From Flavobacteriaceae bacterium (GTDB lineage: Bacteria; Bacteroidota; Bacteroidia; Flavobacteriales; Flavobacteriaceae): 64,000 nt of DNA. Location: contig CANFHX010000004.1 of assembly GCA_947446865.1 (NCBI GenBank), positions 69,901-133,900 of the forward strand. Reading direction: 5' to 3'. The position numbers and the translations under genes are program-made. Shown here one piece after another: positions 51,421 through 59,724 of the stretch. The notes under the pieces were generated by a model. It was given only the letters and a program-made list of their open reading frames with translations, did not search any database and had not been told where the DNA came from. Positions within the stretch are counted from its first letter, which is position 1. Each line of letters begins with the position of its first letter.

Positions 51421-51437
51421 AAATCAAATAAATAACC

Positions 51438-51809
51438 ATGTTAAAAACAGTACTTTTTATAGGTATCGGTGGCGCTATTGGGAGTGTTTTAAGGTACCTA
51501 ACCTCGGTAATGGTAACTAAATATTGGGCTAATCAATTTCCGCTAGCAACCTTTATCACAAATGTTTTAGGATGTTTTGTAATAGGTTTATTTATAGGAC
51601 TGTTAGAAAAAAATAATTTAGCCAACAGTAGTTTGAAATGGTTTTTAGTTACTGGTTTCTGTGGAGGATATACTACATTTTCTACCTTTGGCTTTGAAAA
51701 TTATTCCCTTTTCCAATCTAATAATTCCATTCTTGCATTTGGCTATATTGCTATGAGTGTTCTTCTAGGGATATTTGCAGTTTGGCTCGGACTTTTTGTT
51801 TCCAAATAA
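51438..51809 (+). CDS. crcB: Fluoride efflux transporter CrcB/FluC
   Basis: A 123-residue four-helix fluoride channel. It starts IGIGGAIGSVLRYLTS near 9-24 (conserved Gly and Arg), has FITNVLGCFVIGLFIG near 39-54 with the pore Asn, and GFCGGYTTFSTFGFE near 73-87 with the sodium-site and pore Thr/Ser/Phe residues. It has its own -7 box. Confidence 0.96.
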   Translation: MLKTVLFIGIGGAIGSVLRYLTSVMVTKYWANQFPLATFITNVLGCFVIGLFIGLLEKNNLANSSLKWFLVTGFCGGYTTFSTFGFENYSLFQSNNSILAFGYIAMSVLLGIFAVWLGLFVSK

Positions 51810-51846
51810 CATTTTTTTAACACAAAAAAATGTAATTTCGCATCCT

Positions 51847-52851
51847 ATGAACGAAAAAGATATACTCGAGTTAAACGAATTATTGGCAACGCCAAAGAAA
51901 ATTGCTATTATACCCCACCGAAGTCCGGATGGTGATGCCATGGGATCTACCCTTGGAATGTATCATTTTCTATTGAAATTGAACCACCAACCGGTAGTAA
52001 TTGCACCCAATGATTTTCCTAACTTTTTAAATTGGCTTCCTGCTTCCGAGACGGTTTTAGTATATGAAAACGAGAAGGAAAAAGTTGCGAAAATTTTGCA
52101 AGAGCAAGATCTTATTTTTACTTTAGATTTTAATGCTTTGCACCGCACCGGAGAAATGGAAAACGTATTGAACAAACTTACCGTTCCTATGGTGATGATT
52201 GATCACCACCAATTGCCAGATACGTATGCAAAATACACCTATTCGGATACTGCTTTTGGTTCTACTTGCGAAATGGTGTACAATTTCATCGGATTTTTAA
52301 ATAAAAAAGCCTTACTAGATAAAACTATTGCTACTTGTTTATATACCGGAATTCTAACCGATTCTGGCGGATTTCGTTATCCAAAAACAACTGGAACAAC
52401 CCACAGAATTGCTGCAGAATTCATTGATTTAGGTATCGAAAATTCGGACATTCCTACTTTATTATTCGACAATAATTCTTACGATAGATTACAACTTTTA
52501 GGTAGAGCCTTGCAAAACATGAAGGTCATTCCGGAATTGAAAACGGCTTATATTTCGCTTTCGCAAAAAGAATTAGACGAATTTCACTACGTAAAAGGCG
52601 ATACCGAAGGTATTGTAAATTATGGATTAACTATAAAAGGTATTAATTTTGCAGCAATTTTTATTGAAAATCGCGACGAAAAAATCGTTAAAATATCCTT
52701 CCGTTCGCAAGGTGCTTTTGATGTCAATCAATTTGCTAGAGATCACTTTAGCGGTGGCGGTCACATCAATGCTGCCGGAGGAAAATCGGAAGATACTTTG
52801 GCAAAAACCATTGAAAAATTTGAAAGTCTAATTTCAAAAATCATTATTTAA
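51847..52851 (+). CDS. DHH-family phosphoesterase (NrnA-like)
   Basis: A 334-residue metal-dependent phosphoesterase expected to hydrolyse nanoRNA, pAp or a cyclic dinucleotide product. Motif I is HRSPDGD (His24, Asp28, Asp30), the LDFNAL Asp is near 99, the DHH motif IDHHQLPD near 118-125 and GILTDSGGFR near 172-181, and the DHHA1 motif GGGHINAAGG is near 302-311. A longer frame starting at 51775 overlaps crcB and is rejected; ATG 51847 is used. Confidence 0.95.
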   Translation: MNEKDILELNELLATPKKIAIIPHRSPDGDAMGSTLGMYHFLLKLNHQPVVIAPNDFPNFLNWLPASETVLVYENEKEKVAKILQEQDLIFTLDFNALHRTGEMENVLNKLTVPMVMIDHHQLPDTYAKYTYSDTAFGSTCEMVYNFIGFLNKKALLDKTIATCLYTGILTDSGGFRYPKTTGTTHRIAAEFIDLGIENSDIPTLLFDNNSYDRLQLLGRALQNMKVIPELKTAYISLSQKELDEFHYVKGDTEGIVNYGLTIKGINFAAIFIENRDEKIVKISFRSQGAFDVNQFARDHFSGGGHINAAGGKSEDTLAKTIEKFESLISKIII

Positions 52852-52852
52852 A

Positions 52853-53416
52853 ATGAGAATACTTAAAAACATTTTGGTAGTAAGCATTGCCGTTCTAACT
52901 CTTACAAGTTGTAAACAACAACAAGCACGGATGCCTATTTCGCATTCTTCGGGGGAGTTTTTAAAAGCATCTGCAGAACGCAATATAAAACTTATCAAAG
53001 GCGAAGAAGGTCAAATAGATTCGATTATCAAAAGTAATCCGAACACCAAATATATTGCTTCCCAAAAAGGGTATTGGTACTATTATGATGTTAAAAATGA
53101 TAAAGACACCCTTCGTCCTAAAAAAGGCGATGTTGCTAGTTTTGATTATGAAATTAAGGACATAAAAGGCAACGTTATTTATTCGCAATTGGAATTAAAA
53201 CCGCAAACCTACATTGTTGACAAACAAAATATCCTGATGGGATTACGCCACGGCATCAAGTTAATGCACAAAGCCGAAACGGTAACATTTTTATTTCCAT
53301 CGCACATGGCTTTTGGCTACCATGGAGATAACCGACGTATTGGAACCAACGAACCACTTATTTGTACCGTTACTTTAAACGATTTTAAAACGGAAAATAA
53401 AACACCTCAAGAATAA
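52853..53416 (+). CDS. gldI: GldI gliding-associated FKBP-type lipoprotein
   Basis: A 187-residue peptidyl-prolyl isomerase lipoprotein (lipobox LTSC, Cys20) needed for gliding and type IX secretion in Flavobacterium johnsoniae. The mature part starts with KQQQARMPISHSSG and the FKBP domain (about 90-175) shows KKGDVASFDYEIKD, LRHGIKLMHKAETVTFLFPSHMAFGY and the C-terminal strand. The start is 1 bp after the NrnA-like stop. It forms an operon with two further isomerases, all envelope-directed, and its presence supports the T9SS seen in this window. Confidence 0.95.
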   Translation: MRILKNILVVSIAVLTLTSCKQQQARMPISHSSGEFLKASAERNIKLIKGEEGQIDSIIKSNPNTKYIASQKGYWYYYDVKNDKDTLRPKKGDVASFDYEIKDIKGNVIYSQLELKPQTYIVDKQNILMGLRHGIKLMHKAETVTFLFPSHMAFGYHGDNRRIGTNEPLICTVTLNDFKTENKTPQE

Positions 53417-53417
53417 A

Positions 53418-54539
53418 ATGAAAAGAATAGTAAACTTATTAGCAGTACTTGTTGCAGTACTATTAGTTGGATGTAAAGGAGATGGGCACAACAATTTAGC
53501 CGATGGTTTGTATGCTGAAATTGAAACTTCCAAAGGGAATGTTTTGGTGCAATTGGAATATACAAAAGCACCGATAACAGTCGCGAATTTTATTGCACTT
53601 GCCGAAGGAAGCCACCCATTTGTATCCGAAGATTACAAAGGAAAACCTTTATATAATGGATTGAAATTTCACCGAGTAATATCTAAAACCAATGGTGATG
53701 CTGAGGATTTTATGATTCAAGGGGGTGACCCGTTAGGAAATGGTTCTGGTGATGCCGGTTTTAAATTTAAAGATGAAATTACCGATCTAAAATTTAATAA
53801 AGGTGGTTTATTGGCAATGGCAAATTCTGGTCCGGGAACAAATGGAAGTCAGTTTTTTATTACTTTAAAAGATACGCCTTGGTTAGATGGAAAGCACACC
53901 ATTTTTGGACATGTAATTGAAGAAGGAATGAAAGTAGTTAATGCTGTAGTTCAAGAAGATGCTATCAATTCGGTAAAAATAATCCGAAAAGGAGAAGCTG
54001 CAAAGAAATTTGATGCCGTGAAAATCTTTAGTGATTACTTCAAAACCGAATCCGAAAATCAAAAGAAACAGGAAGCAATTTATGCTGCAACTTATAAAAA
54101 AGTAACTACCGATAAACTTGCTTTTTTTACTCAAATGAAAGCGTCGGCTACTAAAAGTAGTAGTGGTTTACAATATACCATTTACCAAAAAGGTGCTTGT
54201 AAAAAGTCGGCAAACGGAAGCCAAGTTTTTATTAAATATGCTGGCTTTTTAGAAAACGGAATGTTATTTGACACGAGTTCACAAGAAACCGCACAAACTT
54301 TTGGAAAATTAGATCCTCAAAGAGCAGCACAGAATGAGTATTCTCCGCTACCTTATGAAGTTGGATCTAAAGGTAAAATGATTCCAGGATTTGAAGAAGG
54401 ATTATCCAAATTAAATATAGGTGATAAAGCCGTTTTATTCATCCCTTCTAATTTAGGATATGGTGAAAATGGTGCAGGAAATGTGATTCCACCCAATGCC
54501 AACATTATCTTTGAAGTGGAAGTATTAGAAAAAATGTAA
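53418..54539 (+). CDS. Cyclophilin-FKBP fusion peptidylprolyl isomerase, lipoprotein
   Basis: A 373-residue lipoprotein (lipobox LVGC, Cys19) with two isomerase domains. The cyclophilin domain (about 33-180) has GLKFHRVI, FMIQGGDPLGNGSG and the ANSGPGTNGSQFFITL block; the FKBP domain (about 238-373) has GSQVFIKYAGFLENGMLFDTS and GFEEGLSKLNIGDKAVLFIPSNLGYG. It should fold exported proteins in the periplasm. It starts 1 bp after gldI, and the next gene is a paralogue. Confidence 0.94.
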   Translation: MKRIVNLLAVLVAVLLVGCKGDGHNNLADGLYAEIETSKGNVLVQLEYTKAPITVANFIALAEGSHPFVSEDYKGKPLYNGLKFHRVISKTNGDAEDFMIQGGDPLGNGSGDAGFKFKDEITDLKFNKGGLLAMANSGPGTNGSQFFITLKDTPWLDGKHTIFGHVIEEGMKVVNAVVQEDAINSVKIIRKGEAAKKFDAVKIFSDYFKTESENQKKQEAIYAATYKKVTTDKLAFFTQMKASATKSSSGLQYTIYQKGACKKSANGSQVFIKYAGFLENGMLFDTSSQETAQTFGKLDPQRAAQNEYSPLPYEVGSKGKMIPGFEEGLSKLNIGDKAVLFIPSNLGYGENGAGNVIPPNANIIFEVEVLEKM

Positions 54540-54569
54540 ACTAAATATAAATCAATAAATTAATTACCA

Positions 54570-55805
54570 ATGAAAATGAAATTTAAAATTGCCTTGTTAT
54601 TCTGTTTAGGATTAACAATTTCGAATGCGCAAACCAAAAAACCAGTTAAGAAAGCAACTACTACTGTTGCCGTAAAACCTCAATTAACTACTTCTGTTCC
54701 TGGATCACCAGTAATAAGTACTAAAGAAGGTATTTTTGCCGAATTGGAAACTGCCAAAGGCAAAATCTATATTAAATTAGATTACCAAAAATCACCTATT
54801 ACAGTTGCTAACTTTATTGCTTTGGCAGAAGGAACTAACACACAAGTAGGAGAAAAATACAAAGGAAAAAAATTCTTTGACGGATTGAAATTTCATAGAG
54901 TTATCAAAGACTTTATGATACAAGGTGGAGATCCAGATGGTAACGGTCAAGGTGGTCCTGGTTATGCTTTTAAAGATGAATTTACCGATGCTAAATTTGA
55001 TAGAGCGGGAATTTTAGCAATGGCTAATTCAGGTCCTAAAACCAATGGTTCTCAATTTTTCATTACACACGTTCCAACTCCACATTTAAATGGTAAGCAT
55101 ACTATTTTTGGATATGTAATAACAGGTCAAGAAGTAGTAAATGCAATTGCTCAAGACGATGTTATCACTAAACTAACCATTACAAGAAAAGGTGCTGAAG
55201 CAAATAATTTTAATGCTAGCAAAATTTTTGCTGATTATTTTGCAGGCAAAGCCGATGAGGATAAAAAACAAGCATTAATTGATGCAGAAGCTAAAAAGAA
55301 ACAAGCCGAACTAGATGCTGCTAAAAAAGCAGAATACGCTTCAAAATTTGGAACTGTTATGGCAACTAAAGCTACAGCTTTAAATGCGTTAAAACCAACT
55401 GCTACTAAAACTGCTTCTGGATTACAGTATGTTATCACTGAAAAAGGTACTGGTAAAAAACCAGAAAAAGGTACTGCTGTTTTCATTAACTATGCAGGAT
55501 ATTTAGAAGATGGAACTTTATTTGATAGCTGTATTGAAAACGTTGCTAAAGAGTATGGAAAATTTGATCAAAACAGAGCTACTGCTAATGGATACCAACC
55601 AATGCAAGCTAAAGCAGGAGAATACCAATTTATTCCTGGATTTGTTGAAGGTTTAAATGCACTTTCTTTTGGAGATAAAGCAACTATATTCATCCCTTCT
55701 AACCTAGGTTATGGCGAAAGAGGTGCTGGCGGAGTTATTCCTCCTAATGCTAATATTATATTTGAAGTAGAATTTTTAGAAACGGCTCCTGCTCCAACTA
55801 AATAA
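54570..55805 (+). CDS. Cyclophilin-FKBP fusion peptidylprolyl isomerase, periplasmic
   Basis: A 411-residue paralogue of the preceding product, with the same cyclophilin-then-FKBP order (about 58-205 and 285-411; FMIQGGDPDGNGQGG, ANSGPKTNGSQFFITH, IPGFVEGLNALSFGDKATIFIPSNLGYG). It has a cleavable signal peptide (SNAQT near 19-22) in place of the lipobox, so one member is soluble and one is membrane-anchored. An Ala/Lys-rich helical linker (about 225-265) joins the domains. The gene follows after 30 bp. A second ATG at 54576 could be the start. A strong terminator follows. Confidence 0.94.
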   Translation: MKMKFKIALLFCLGLTISNAQTKKPVKKATTTVAVKPQLTTSVPGSPVISTKEGIFAELETAKGKIYIKLDYQKSPITVANFIALAEGTNTQVGEKYKGKKFFDGLKFHRVIKDFMIQGGDPDGNGQGGPGYAFKDEFTDAKFDRAGILAMANSGPKTNGSQFFITHVPTPHLNGKHTIFGYVITGQEVVNAIAQDDVITKLTITRKGAEANNFNASKIFADYFAGKADEDKKQALIDAEAKKKQAELDAAKKAEYASKFGTVMATKATALNALKPTATKTASGLQYVITEKGTGKKPEKGTAVFINYAGYLEDGTLFDSCIENVAKEYGKFDQNRATANGYQPMQAKAGEYQFIPGFVEGLNALSFGDKATIFIPSNLGYGERGAGGVIPPNANIIFEVEFLETAPAPTK

Positions 55806-55817
55806 TTTTATTAAACC

Positions 55818-55858
55818 AAAAAAAGGCACAAAAGAATTTTTCTTCTGTGCCTTTTTTT
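55818..55858 (+). terminator. Hairpin terminator of the gldI operon
   Basis: A 13-bp perfect stem (55818-55830 with 55846-55858), 15-nt loop, long T-run. Confidence 0.92.
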
Positions 55859-55875
55859 TATGTTTTAAAAGGATA

Positions 55876-56304
55876 TTATTTTTTGAATTTCCATTCAAAT
55901 TCGTCGTTATCGTTGATGATAGCACCAATTTCTACTCGGATAATCTTTCCAAATTCCGATTGTAATACCAACCAATTACTTTCATTGAAATGATTTTCAG
56001 TAGAATCAAAATCTTCTTCTTCCCAAGATTTAAAAGGCAATTCCTTTTTAATAGTTTCTACCTCCAAACCAATTACTTTTTTATCCAATAAGGTAACTTC
56101 TGGATTGGAAGTTATCATATACCCCAATTTCATTGCTTCATCTTGATAAAAAGTCAAACGCAATTGCAATTTGTTGTATAAAAAAATTATGTTTTGTTCT
56201 TCGTCTTCAAATTCTTTATCGGGAGAACCATAAATAGCTATAACATCTTTTTGTTGCATACCGAAAAGAAGTTGATCGATACCGTTTTTTGGATTTACTT
56301 TCAT
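55876..56304 (-). CDS. Hypothetical protein
   Basis: A 142-residue cytosolic acidic protein. The first block GIDQLLFGMQQKDVIAIYGSPDKEFEDEE resembles the start of SmpA/BamE-like folds (G-M-xx-V-xx-xxGxP), and the middle is beta-rich. There is no signal peptide. I do not recognise a family. Beside its ATG is a short heptad run. Confidence 0.78.
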   Translation of the reverse strand: MKVNPKNGIDQLLFGMQQKDVIAIYGSPDKEFEDEEQNIIFLYNKLQLRLTFYQDEAMKLGYMITSNPEVTLLDKKVIGLEVETIKKELPFKSWEEEDFDSTENHFNESNWLVLQSEFGKIIRVEIGAIINDNDEFEWKFKK

Positions 56305-56346
56305 TGGTTAAATTTTGAGTTCAAAGTTCGGAAAGTTTTTGGTTAA
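56305..56346. repeat. Short heptad array at a start codon
   Basis: TGGTTAA, ATTTTGA, GTTCAAA, GTTCGGA, AAGTTTT, TGGTTAA in 7-nt steps from the base upstream of the minus-strand ATG at 56304; units 1 and 6 are identical. Confidence 0.55.
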
Positions 56347-56412
56347 GTAGAGAACAAATTTTGATTTCTATAAAAATTAAATTGAAAACATAATTCGTCC
56401 TCAACAAAAAAC

Positions 56413-56420
56413 TATATTTG
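56413..56420 (+). promoter_or_regulatory. -7 box of the small membrane protein gene
   Basis: TATATTTG, perfect TAnnTTTG, 22 nt before the ATG at 56443. The TTG upstream is 28 nt away, too far. Confidence 0.5.
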
Positions 56421-56442
56421 CAGCCGACTAAATAAAAAAAAT

Positions 56443-56673
56443 ATGTTTGATATTTCTTTCACCGAATGGATAGGTTATGTAGCATCTGTAGTATTGATGG
56501 TTTCTTTTCTAATGAAAAACATCAATACTTTACGAATCATTAATTCTATTGGCGCAGTACTTTTTGTTATATATGGATTTATGCTAGCTATTTCTTGGCC
56601 AATAATAGTAACTAATACTTTTATACTAGGTGTTAACATCTATTATTTGACTAAACATTTTAGAAATAAATAG
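56443..56673 (+). CDS. Small integral membrane protein (YgjV/PQ-loop-like)
   Basis: A 76-residue protein with three predicted helices (about 8-26, 32-50 and 54-70) separated by short loops; the sequence WIGYVASVVLMVSFLMKNINTLRIINSIG fits half of a PQ-loop/SemiSWEET-like or YgjV-type fold. Homologues are sometimes mislabelled uroporphyrinogen decarboxylase; there is no such active site. Function unknown. Confidence 0.85.
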   Translation: MFDISFTEWIGYVASVVLMVSFLMKNINTLRIINSIGAVLFVIYGFMLAISWPIIVTNTFILGVNIYYLTKHFRNK

Positions 56674-56840
56674 TCTATTTATTTTATATTTATTAAATTT
56701 TTATTAACTTAAATAAACATTAAGAATAAGTTACAGCAATTTCAATTTTGTTTCTACCCCAATTATCTATTTAAATAAAAAACTATTAATACAATCTCTG
56801 TTATAAAATTAAATTTAATATTAACTAAATTTTATACATT

Positions 56841-57554
56841 ATGAGAAAACTTTTTGCAGAATTTTTTGGAACGTATTGGCTAGTTTTTGGAGGTTGTGGT
56901 AGCGCACTTTTTGCTGCCGGATATCCCAATTTAGGAATTGGTTTTGCAGGTGTAGCACTTGCATTTGGATTGACTGTTTTAACTATGGCATATGCTGTAG
57001 GGCATATTTCTGGCGGACATTTTAACCCCGCTGTATCTTTTGGCCTTTGGGCAAGTGGCAGATTTTCAATGAAAGATTTAGTACCTTATATTATTGCGCA
57101 ATGTATTGGAGCCATCGCTGCTGCTGCATCTTTGTATTATATTTGGACTGGAAAAACAGGAAACTGTATTGACAATACCAAAGCGGGTACTTTTGCTTCC
57201 AACGGATTTGATGCCTTTTCACCAGATAAATACTCGATGTATTCTTGCTTTGCAGCAGAATTTATTTTAACCTTATTCTTCTTAATTATAATTCTAGGAG
57301 CAACCGATAAATTAGCCAATGGAAAATTTGCGGGAATCGCTATTGGGTTAGCGTTAACGTTAATTCATCTAATTAGTATTCCAATTACAAACACTTCCGT
57401 AAATCCTGCTCGTTCCTTATCGCAAGCACTATTTGTGGGCGGTGAACCTTTAAAACAAGTTTGGTTGTTTTGGGCTGCACCAATTTTAGGAGCCATTGTT
57501 GGAGGTTTAATTTATAAAAATCTACTTCAAAAATCAGAAATATTAGAAGAATAA
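56841..57554 (+). CDS. aqpZ: Aquaporin Z
   Basis: A 237-residue six-helix channel with both NPA motifs (62-64 and 188-190). The selectivity-filter residues Phe42, His176 and Arg191 with a nearby Thr are those of water-specific aquaporins, so it should pass water rather than glycerol. The extracellular loop near 105-125 has the Cys/Asn-rich stretch found in AqpZ. A terminator lies just after its stop. Confidence 0.96.
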   Translation: MRKLFAEFFGTYWLVFGGCGSALFAAGYPNLGIGFAGVALAFGLTVLTMAYAVGHISGGHFNPAVSFGLWASGRFSMKDLVPYIIAQCIGAIAAAASLYYIWTGKTGNCIDNTKAGTFASNGFDAFSPDKYSMYSCFAAEFILTLFFLIIILGATDKLANGKFAGIAIGLALTLIHLISIPITNTSVNPARSLSQALFVGGEPLKQVWLFWAAPILGAIVGGLIYKNLLQKSEILEE

Positions 57555-57572
57555 TACAAAGAATTTTATTTA

Positions 57573-57600
57573 AAAACGGCGGGTTATTCCGTCGTTTTTA
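57573..57600 (+). terminator. Hairpin terminator of aqpZ
   Basis: An 11-bp stem with one G-T pair (57573-57583 with 57590-57600), 6-nt loop GTTATT, T-run after. Confidence 0.88.
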
Positions 57601-57614
57601 TTTATTTTTGAAAA

Positions 57615-58217
57615 ATGAATTCTCTATTTCCTTCCGAAAAAATCATCTTTGATGTACCCAATGCTATCATTGAATACTATCCAAATTTCTTTGAAGAGGC
57701 ACAAGCCAAATTATTTTTTGATAAATTATACCACGAAATTCCGTGGCAACAAGATGCCATAACGGTTTTTGGAAAAACCCACCCACAACCCAGATTAACA
57801 GCTCTTTTTGGAAATGAAGGAAAGCCCTACTCCTACTCGAATATTGTAATGCAACCCCATTCGTGGAATCCGTTATTGACATTTATAAAAAATGAGATAG
57901 AAGAAGAATGCAACGAATATTTCACTACTGTATTACTCAATTTGTACCGCGACGGAAAAGACAGCAACGGTTGGCATGCCGATAACGAAAAGGAATTAGG
58001 AAGAAATCCTGTAATTGCTTCTGTAAGTTTTGGATCCGAAAGAAGTTTTCATTTGCAACACAATTCTATTCCTGAAGCCAAACTTAAAATCACATTAGGA
58101 AATGGAAGTTTACTCTTAATGAAAGGAGAAACCCAACACTTTTGGAAACACCAAATTTCGAAAACAACCAAAGAGATTAACCCTAGGATTAATCTTACTT
58201 TTCGGATAATTAAATGA
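57615..58217 (+). CDS. alkB: AlkB-like 2-oxoglutarate/Fe(II) DNA dealkylase
   Basis: A 200-residue Fe(II)/2-oxoglutarate dioxygenase, expected to repair alkylated bases. The iron ligands are His121, Asp123 (WHADNE) and His179; 2-oxoglutarate binding uses Arg191 and the RINLTFR end (Arg197). NLYRDGKDSNGWH and SVSFGSERSFHL are AlkB family blocks. It is the ALKBH2/3-like short bacterial type. It follows the aqpZ terminator and so probably has its own start site. Confidence 0.94.
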   Translation: MNSLFPSEKIIFDVPNAIIEYYPNFFEEAQAKLFFDKLYHEIPWQQDAITVFGKTHPQPRLTALFGNEGKPYSYSNIVMQPHSWNPLLTFIKNEIEEECNEYFTTVLLNLYRDGKDSNGWHADNEKELGRNPVIASVSFGSERSFHLQHNSIPEAKLKITLGNGSLLLMKGETQHFWKHQISKTTKEINPRINLTFRIIK

Positions 58218-58347
58218 TTAAAAACCGAAATTTATATTTTTTTCAATATAAATTTAAATTCTTTTAAAAAGTAATTGAAATTTTTCTTAATATTGGAATG
58301 TAAATTGATATTGAAATTTAGTTAACATTAATTGTGCTTTTCGACTA

Positions 58348-58623
58348 ATGAAAAAAAGTAAAAGAGTGGAGCTTAGCCACGAGGAACTTGAAAGAGTGTT
58401 TACCATGGCCCAAGAGGAAAAGAAACCTTTTGAAGTATTAAAAGCGGAATTTGGAATCACCGAAAATGAGGTAACCGAATTAATGCGCAAACGATTGTCT
58501 AAAGATAATTTTGAACTTTGGAAAAAGAAAGCAACAGCTAGCAAACCAAAGCCAAAACCTATGGTTACAGATGATTTTGACGATTTGGATGGTAAATATT
58601 ACATGAAAAACAAATTGGACTAA
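58348..58623 (+). CDS. DUF2805 / TIGR03643 family protein
   Basis: A 91-residue basic-then-acidic protein. RVELSHEELERVFTMAQEEKKPFEVLKAEFGITENEVTELMRKRLSKDNFELW matches the DUF2805 helix-turn-helix-like family; the tail is Lys/Pro-rich then Asp-rich. Probably a small DNA- or RNA-binding protein; this is inference. Confidence 0.9.
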   Translation: MKKSKRVELSHEELERVFTMAQEEKKPFEVLKAEFGITENEVTELMRKRLSKDNFELWKKKATASKPKPKPMVTDDFDDLDGKYYMKNKLD

Positions 58624-58693
58624 AATTTTTAACTCTTGTTCTTCAGGAGTTTTTTTGTTTTACAACTGAAAAGAAATTACCATTTATTTAAGA

Positions 58694-58722
58694 TTGAAAT
58701 TTGGGACAAAATTGTAAATTAG
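58694..58722 (+). promoter_or_regulatory. Probable promoter of the alpha/beta hydrolase gene
   Basis: TTG (58694-58696), 18-nt spacer, TAAATTAG (58715-58722), a one-base mismatch to TAnnTTTG, 17 nt before the ATG at 58740. Confidence 0.5.
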
Positions 58723-58739
58723 CCCTAAAATTCAACTTT

Positions 58740-59675
58740 ATGAAAAATTCTATTTGGGTAGTATTATTATTTGTAACTATTTCTACTTATTCCCAAGAAA
58801 AAAAAACTGCTTCCCAAGAAATTGAAGTGAATTCCTTAATTAAAGGGACTCTTTTTTCTCCTGAAAAAGTTACTAAAAAAACCAAATTGGTTATTCTTAT
58901 TGCCGGTTCAGGACCAACTAACCGCAGTGGAAACAGCACTATTGGTGGAATCAACAACTCTTTGAAATATTTGGCAGAAGGCTTAGCGCAAAACGGAATT
59001 GCCGTATTTAGTTACGACAAACGAATTTTTGCACAAATGATCACTAAAACAGTAGACGAGAAAACGCTTTCCTTTGAAGATTTCATCAACGATGCCAAAG
59101 ATGTAATTACCTACTTCCAATCGCAAAAAAAATATTCTAAAATCATTATTGCTGGGCATAGCGAAGGGTCACTTATAGGAATGGTAGCCGCATTAAATAC
59201 TGCCGATGGCTATGTTTCGCTGGACGGAGCAGGAAGATGCATCGACGAAGTTTTATCCGAACAAATTGCCAAGCAAGCACCTTCTATGAAAGAAACTGTA
59301 GATAAAGGATTGGCTACTTTAAAAGAAGGCAAAACTTTTGAAAACAAAAACCCAATGTTGGCTTCCCTTTTTAGAGAAAGCGTGCAGCCGTATATGATTT
59401 CGTGGATAAAATACAATCCGCAAGTGGAAATTAAAAAACTTGGCATTCCAATTTTACTAATAAACGGGAATAAAGATCTTCAAGTTCCTGCAACGGATGC
59501 CGAGTTATTGCATGTTGCTAACCCAAAATCGGAATTGAAAATAATAGAAAACATGAACCATATTTTCAAGGAAATTACCGTAGACGAAGACAACTTAAAA
59601 TCGTACAGCAACCCGAATTTACCAGTTATACCAGAACTGATTAACACGATGACGACATTTGTAAAATCCATCTAA
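58740..59675 (+). CDS. Secreted alpha/beta hydrolase
   Basis: A 311-residue exported esterase-like hydrolase with a signal peptide (about 1-19, ending TYSQ). The nucleophile elbow GHSEG gives Ser141, the oxyanion region is LIAGSGPTNRSG (53-64), the acid Asp is in NGNKDLQVP and the catalytic His in NMNHIFK near the C-terminus. The frame extends upstream to 58701 but ATG 58740 fits the signal peptide. It precedes the M61 peptidase gene by 49 bp, with both products exported. Confidence 0.93.
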   Translation: MKNSIWVVLLFVTISTYSQEKKTASQEIEVNSLIKGTLFSPEKVTKKTKLVILIAGSGPTNRSGNSTIGGINNSLKYLAEGLAQNGIAVFSYDKRIFAQMITKTVDEKTLSFEDFINDAKDVITYFQSQKKYSKIIIAGHSEGSLIGMVAALNTADGYVSLDGAGRCIDEVLSEQIAKQAPSMKETVDKGLATLKEGKTFENKNPMLASLFRESVQPYMISWIKYNPQVEIKKLGIPILLINGNKDLQVPATDAELLHVANPKSELKIIENMNHIFKEITVDEDNLKSYSNPNLPVIPELINTMTTFVKSI

Positions 59676-59724
59676 TTTGTAACAAAACCTTTAAAGGCTC
59701 GTCCAATATTAAAATTAAAAACTT

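Noticed and set aside
51407..51437. Fluoride riboswitch before crcB
   Set aside because: Only about 30 nt, and the promoter box takes part of it.
51775..51846. Upstream start for the NrnA-like gene
   Set aside because: It overlaps crcB and adds residues not typical of the family.
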